Below are positions 59,925-64,000 of a DNA stretch of 64,000 nt, piece after piece. A model generated the notes under the pieces. That model had not been told where the DNA came from and searched no databases. It saw only the letters and a list, made by a program, of their open reading frames with translations. The translations under genes were made by a program, and so were the position numbers. Position 1 is the stretch's first letter, and every line of letters starts with the position of its first letter. The stretch is from Streptomyces sp. YS415 (GTDB taxonomy: Bacteria; Actinomycetota; Actinomycetes; Streptomycetales; Streptomycetaceae): NCBI RefSeq assembly GCF_023544665.1, contig NZ_JAMJFL010000002.1:62001-126000 (forward strand). Reading direction: 5' to 3'.

Positions 59925-60737
59925 TCAGAGTACGCGCACCGCACCCGAGGCGGGATAGCCGGAAAGGTCCTGAATGACCACGCCCTTGGACGGGTTGGCC
60001 GCGTCCAGGTACTGGCCGTCGCCGATGTACACACCCACGTGGTACGCCGAGCCCTTGCCGCCCCAGTAGAGGATGTCCCCGACCTGGAGGCTGGACAGGG
60101 AGACGTCCGTGCCGACCATCGACTGGTCCTGGGAGACGCGGGGGAGGTCCACGCCGACCTGCTTGAAGGCGGCCTGCACCAGGGAGGAGCAGTCCCACGC
60201 GTTCGGGCCGGTGGCGCCCATGACGTAGGCGTCGCCGAGCTGCGCCTTGAGGAAGGCGATGACCGTGCCGACGCTGCCGCTCGCGGGGACCGAGGCGGTG
60301 GCGGTGGCCGTGGCGGTGGTGCTGGTGGCGGCGAGCGTGGTCCGCTCGGCGCTGCGTGCGGCACGCTCCGCGGCGGCCTCACGGGCCGCCTCGGCGGCCT
60401 TCTTCTTGGCCTCCGCCTTCTTCTTGGCCTCCGCGAGGTCGGCCTTGGCCTCCTTCGCGGCCGCCGCGGCGGCCGCGTCGCGCTCGGCCTGCAGCTCGTA
60501 ACCGGCTGCGGCCTGCTGCGTGACGTCCGCGGACTCGGCGACCTGAGCGGCCAGGTCGGCCGTCAGGGTGGGCAGTTCGATGGTCTGCGTGACCGGCTCG
60601 GCGGCGCTCGCCGAGGCCGACGCACCCGCCGCTGCCATGCTGAGGACGCCACCGGCAACTCCGGCGCGCATCGCGAGGGTCGTCGACCCGGAGCGGCGGG
60701 GTTTCCGGTGGCTGCGTATGTGAGCGGTGTGGGACAT
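59925..60737 (-). CDS. Secreted NlpC/P60 cell-wall hydrolase
   Basis: A 270-residue exported peptidoglycan endopeptidase. A signal peptide (residues about 1-46) is followed by a helical coiled-coil (60-135, KEAKADLAEAKKKAEAKKKA) and a Ser/Thr/Ala linker, then the NlpC/P60 domain with catalytic C183 in WDCSSLVQ and H233 in YHVGVYIG. ATG 60737 is used; upstream in-frame ATGs (60767, 60794) would put extra residues before the signal peptide. It cleaves stem peptides during growth or spore development. The upstream region holds no recognisable c-di-AMP riboswitch core. Confidence 0.9.
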   Translation of the reverse strand: MSHTAHIRSHRKPRRSGSTTLAMRAGVAGGVLSMAAAGASASASAAEPVTQTIELPTLTADLAAQVAESADVTQQAAAGYELQAERDAAAAAAAKEAKADLAEAKKKAEAKKKAAEAAREAAAERAARSAERTTLAATSTTATATATASVPASGSVGTVIAFLKAQLGDAYVMGATGPNAWDCSSLVQAAFKQVGVDLPRVSQDQSMVGTDVSLSSLQVGDILYWGGKGSAYHVGVYIGDGQYLDAANPSKGVVIQDLSGYPASGAVRVL

Positions 60738-61485
60738 GAGAACAACCGGTATCAGGGGCTCCTCCATACCTTCAAGAAACGTGGGCTGCGCCACAGTTGT
60801 TCAATCGACCCCCCGAAAACCTCTCCTGACGCCCTTTATTGACGCCGTAACGGACATTGCGGGCGCGAGCCAACCCGCCCGTGATCACGGCCTTTCATCG
60901 GTTCGCCCGAATTGCCCCGCGCCTACCACTGGTTGGGACAGGTGGCCAACCCCGCTTCTCATCCGCCTCTCATGGATGTGGCGGAGGTCACGCAACGGTT
61001 ACAGCGACGGGGGCGTCCCGCGCGCACCGGACCGGGTCTCGACGCTCGTGAACGCGTGCACGCGTCCACACCTCGCCCCGCACCTCCCCCTGATGTGTGA
61101 ACGCGGTCCTCTACCAGGACCCCGGGTCCATCTCCAATTTGCATGCAAGGGAAGTCTCTTGATATTGAGACGACCCCTCCGAGCTGCGCCGACGAGCGGA
61201 AATGTCACCTCAGGTGATCACTTGCATGCCTCGCGTACGAAGATCACCACTCATCCGACTTCATGATCCTTCGTCAGGTGGTGGAGATCACAAAGCTTCT
61301 GCAATACCCCGTGTCGCAGATCACAGAGCGGCAGGCATAAGATGCGAGGCAGTTGGGCTTGTGACCTGCTTCACATGTTCTCGATCTTCGCCGGGACGAG
61401 CGTGGTTCGAGGGACCGGTGGGACACCAGTGGCGAGTCCGACGCAACCGCCAGCAGTCAGTGCCGACTGAGAGGAGCGAGGAGCG
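60738..61485. other. Long divergent intergenic region before nuo (748 bases)
   Basis: Must drive both the NlpC/P60 gene and the nuo operon. It contains a Rex-type operator (61359), a half-site near 61096, a GGTCCT/AGGACC inverted repeat at 61105-61121, repeated AGATCAC words near 61241, 61286 and 61318, and a TAAGAT -10-like box at 61338. No gene or riboswitch was recognised. Confidence 0.6.
61359..61376. promoter_or_regulatory. Rex-type operator TTGTGACCTGCTTCACAT
   Basis: Matches TTGTGA-AN4T-TCACAA-type Rex sites except at two positions and lies about 110 bases before nuoA. In S. coelicolor Rex, a NADH-sensing repressor, is known to bind upstream of nuoA-N. The match is also close to a Crp box; location favours Rex. 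Confidence 0.7.
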
Positions 61486-61845
61486 GTGAACGCGTATGCG
61501 CCCATCCTCGTACTGGGAGCCCTCGGGGCAGGCTTTGCGATCTTCTCCGTGGTCATGGCCACGCTGATCGGTCCGAAGCGGTACAACCGGGCCAAGCTCG
61601 AGGCGTACGAGTGCGGAATCGAGCCGACCCCCACGCCGGCCGGCGGCGGGCGTTTCCCGATCAAGTACTACCTGACGGCGATGCTCTTCATCATCTTCGA
61701 TATCGAGATCGTCTTCCTCTACCCCTGGGCCGTCACCTTCGACGCCCTGGGGATTTTCGGGCTCGTGGAGATGCTGCTCTTCGTGCTCACCGTCTTCGTC
61801 GCGTACGCGTACGTATGGCGGCGCGGCGGCCTGGAATGGGACTGA
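61486..61845 (+). CDS. nuoA: NADH-quinone oxidoreductase subunit A (NuoA)
   Basis: A 119-residue membrane subunit of complex I. The signature [20 protein letters not shown] is followed by [20 protein letters not shown] and [10 protein letters not shown], and three membrane helices are present. GAGGAGCG precedes GTG 61486. It heads the nuo operon, 14 bases before nuoB. Confidence 0.96.
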   Translation: MNAYAPILVLGALGAGFAIFSVVMATLIGPKRYNRAKLEAYECGIEPTPTPAGGGRFPIKYYLTAMLFIIFDIEIVFLYPWAVTFDALGIFGLVEMLLFVLTVFVAYAYVWRRGGLEWD

Positions 61846-61859
61846 GGGGCCTTTAACTC

Positions 61860-62410
<551 letters not shown>

Positions 62411-62414
<4 letters not shown>

Positions 62415-63148
62415 GCGACACGAACAACGGCGTCAACCCCGAGAAGGACCTCGGCGCCGAGAACCTCCCCGGCCAGCGGGGCGAGGGCGGCGAGGAGATC
62501 CGCGTCCAGCGCGGCATGTTCGGCGCCAACAACGGCGGCGACACCTCCGGTTACGGCGGCCTGGTCCGCTCGGTCCGGCTCCCGGGACCGGCGGGCCGCC
62601 CCTACGGGGGCTGGTTCGACGAGGTCGCCGACGAACTCGAGGGCGCGCTGGAGGAGCAGGGCCTGCTGCCCGAGAACGCCATCGAGAAGACGGTCGTCGA
62701 CCGCGACGAGCTCACCTTCCACATCGAGCGCGAGCATCTGCTCCGCGTCGCCCGCACCCTGCGCGACGACCCGGCCCTGCGCTTCGAGCTGTGCACCGGC
62801 GTGAGCGGCGTCCACTACCCGCACGACAAGGGCCGCGAGCTGCACGCCGTCTACCACCTGCGCTCGATCACCCACAACCGGCTGATCCGCCTCGAGGTCA
62901 GCGCCCCCGACAGCGACCGCCGCGTCCCCTCGCTGGTCTCCGTCTACCCGACCAACGACTGGCACGAGCGCGAGACCTACGACTTCTTCGGTCTCGTCTT
63001 CGAAGGCCACCCGGCCCTGACGCGGATCATGATGCCGGACGACTGGCAGGGCCACCCGCAGCGCAAGGACTACCCCCTCGGCGGCATCCCCGTCGAGTAC
63101 AAGGGCGCCCAGATCCCGGCTCCGGACCAGCGGAGGTCGTACTCGTGA
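62411..63148 (+). CDS. nuoC: NADH-quinone oxidoreductase subunit C (NuoC)
   Basis: A 245-residue peripheral complex I subunit. The 30-kDa-subunit signature is [20 protein letters not shown] and [21 protein letters not shown] Gly/Asn-rich N-terminal extension of about 60 residues is typical of actinobacterial NuoC. ATG 62411 overlaps nuoB; the stop overlaps nuoD (GTGA). Confidence 0.96.
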
Positions 63149-64000
63149 GCACTTCCCACGCTTCCCCCCGCGAGACCACCGAGGGCACCGTCTACACGGT
63201 CACCGGTGGCGACTGGGACGAGGTCGTGCAGTCCGCGGCCCGCGCCGACGACGAGCGCATCGTCGTCAACATGGGCCCCCAGCACCCCTCCACCCACGGC
63301 GTGCTCCGGCTGATCCTGGAGATCGAGGGCGAGACGGTCACCGAGGCCCGCTGCGGCATCGGCTACCTGCACACCGGCATCGAGAAGAACCTCGAGTTCC
63401 GCACGTGGACGCAGGGCACCACGTTCGTGACGCGCATGGACTACCTGACGTCCTTCTTCAACGAGACCGGCTACTGCCTCGCCGTCGAGAAGCTCCTCGG
63501 CATCGAGGACCAGATCCCCGACCGGGCCACCCTGATCCGGGTGCTCCTGATGGAGCTCAACCGGCTCTCCTCGCATCTGGTGTGCATCGCCACCGGCGGC
63601 ATGGAACTCGGCGCCACCACGATCATGATCTACGGATTCCGTGATCGTGAAATGATTCTCGACATCTACGAGCTCATCACGGGCCTGCGGATGAACCACG
63701 CGTACATCCGCCCCGGCGGACTCGCCCAGGACCTGCCGCCCGGCGCGGTGGACCAGATCCGCGAGTTCGTGAAGAAGATGAAGAAGAACCTCCCGGAGTA
63801 CGACAAGCTCGCCACCGGGAACCCCATCTTCAAGGCCCGTATGCAGGACGTCGGCTATCTCGACCTGGCCGGCTGCATGGCCCTCGGCGCCACCGGCCCC
63901 ATCCTGCGCTCCACCGGCCTGCCGCACGACCTGCGCAAGGCCCAGCCCTACTGCGGCTACGAGACCTTCGACTTCGACGTCCCGACCGCCGACACCTGCG
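63145..64000 (+). CDS. nuoD: NADH-quinone oxidoreductase subunit D (NuoD), 5' part
   Basis: The first 285 or so residues of the 49-kDa-type subunit; the gene runs off the right edge. [38 protein letters not shown] and [20 protein letters not shown] are characteristic. It contacts the quinone pocket with NuoB. GTG 63145 overlaps the nuoC stop by four bases. Confidence 0.96.
   Translation, partial: MSTSHASPRETTEGTVYTVTGGDWDEVVQSAARADDERIVVNMGPQHPSTHGVLRLILEIEGETVTEARCGIGYLHTGIEKNLEFRTWTQGTTFVTRMDYLTSFFNETGYCLAVEKLLGIEDQIPDRATLIRVLLMELNRLSSHLVCIATGGMELGATTIMIYGFRDREMILDIYELITGLRMNHAYIRPGGLAQDLPPGAVDQIREFVKKMKKNLPEYDKLATGNPIFKARMQDVGYLDLAGCMALGATGPILRSTGLPHDLRKAQPYCGYETFDFDVPTADTC

Noticed and set aside
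60738..61485. Possible c-di-AMP (ydaO-type) riboswitch before the NlpC/P60 gene
   Set aside because: Expected in some Streptomyces wall-hydrolase leaders, but the conserved core segments could not be found in order on the minus strand here.

Overview
The window is Streptomyces-like chromosomal DNA. It is very GC-rich with strong third-position GC, many GTG starts, ATGA/GTGA stop-start couplings, and family combinations typical of the genus (XRE-DUF5753 + DUF397 + HATPase triad, futalosine-type menaquinone genes, 14-subunit-type nuo start). From memory, the order mqnL/mqnP/ubiX/mqnE ... mqnA ... mqnC/menG ... nuoA matches the central chromosomal region of S. coelicolor around SCO4490-SCO4565. 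No tRNA, rRNA, CRISPR array or insertion sequence was seen.

Layout. (1) 1-3546: end of a UbiD-type decarboxylase, mqnP, ubiX, an Lrp/AsnC regulator and mqnE. (2) 3561-3916: intergenic copies of a Streptomyces-type hairpin repeat, including three 81-bp tandem units. (3) 3942-9148: udgX, an acetyltransferase, a DUF4229 membrane protein, a TetR regulator, a MaoC-like hydratase and an acyl-CoA synthetase, with operator-like palindromes between the last two. (4) 9230-17733: secreted FG-GAP protein, XRE/DUF397/HATPase triad, an unusual GbsR/MarR-type regulator facing a DUF4097 + ABC exporter operon, AzlCD with its XRE-cupin regulator, and a cold-shock protein. (5) 18018-20652: mqnA and a membrane Ser/Thr kinase. 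(6) 20676-34483: a type VII secretion region with one very large EssC/EccC-type ATPase, two small WXG100-like proteins, and a minus-strand operon encoding a lipoprotein, a secreted protein, a T7SS-signal effector candidate and small partners. (7) 34967-41389: a complete-looking Tad (Flp pilus) operon. (8) 41414-50538: a toxin-immunity island with a third WXG100-like protein, a 1538-residue T7SS-signal/RHS/YwqJ-type deaminase toxin, SUKH-type immunity genes (one intact, one frameshifted copy) and two pairs of unclassified paralogues. (9) 50946-54628: a LysM/regulatory-domain membrane protein and the prepilin peptidase that should serve the Tad pilus. (10) 54702-59759: mqnC, a truncated amidohydrolase-like protein, menG and a geranylgeranyl-reductase-family enzyme. 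(11) 59925-64000: a secreted NlpC/P60 hydrolase and the start of the nuo operon.

How it fits together. Menaquinone genes (mqnP, ubiX, mqnE, mqnA, mqnC, menG and a MenJ-like reductase) are scattered through the window and end next to nuo, whose product reduces menaquinone. A Rex-type operator sits before nuoA. The most unusual feature is the secretion/toxin part: an EssC-like ATPase without visible EccB/EccD/EccE/MycP partners, three short helical proteins sharing an FxxxD-type tail, and RHS/deaminase and other T7SS-signal effectors with immunity genes. This toxin island lies inside the Tad pilus locus, separating pilus genes from their peptidase.
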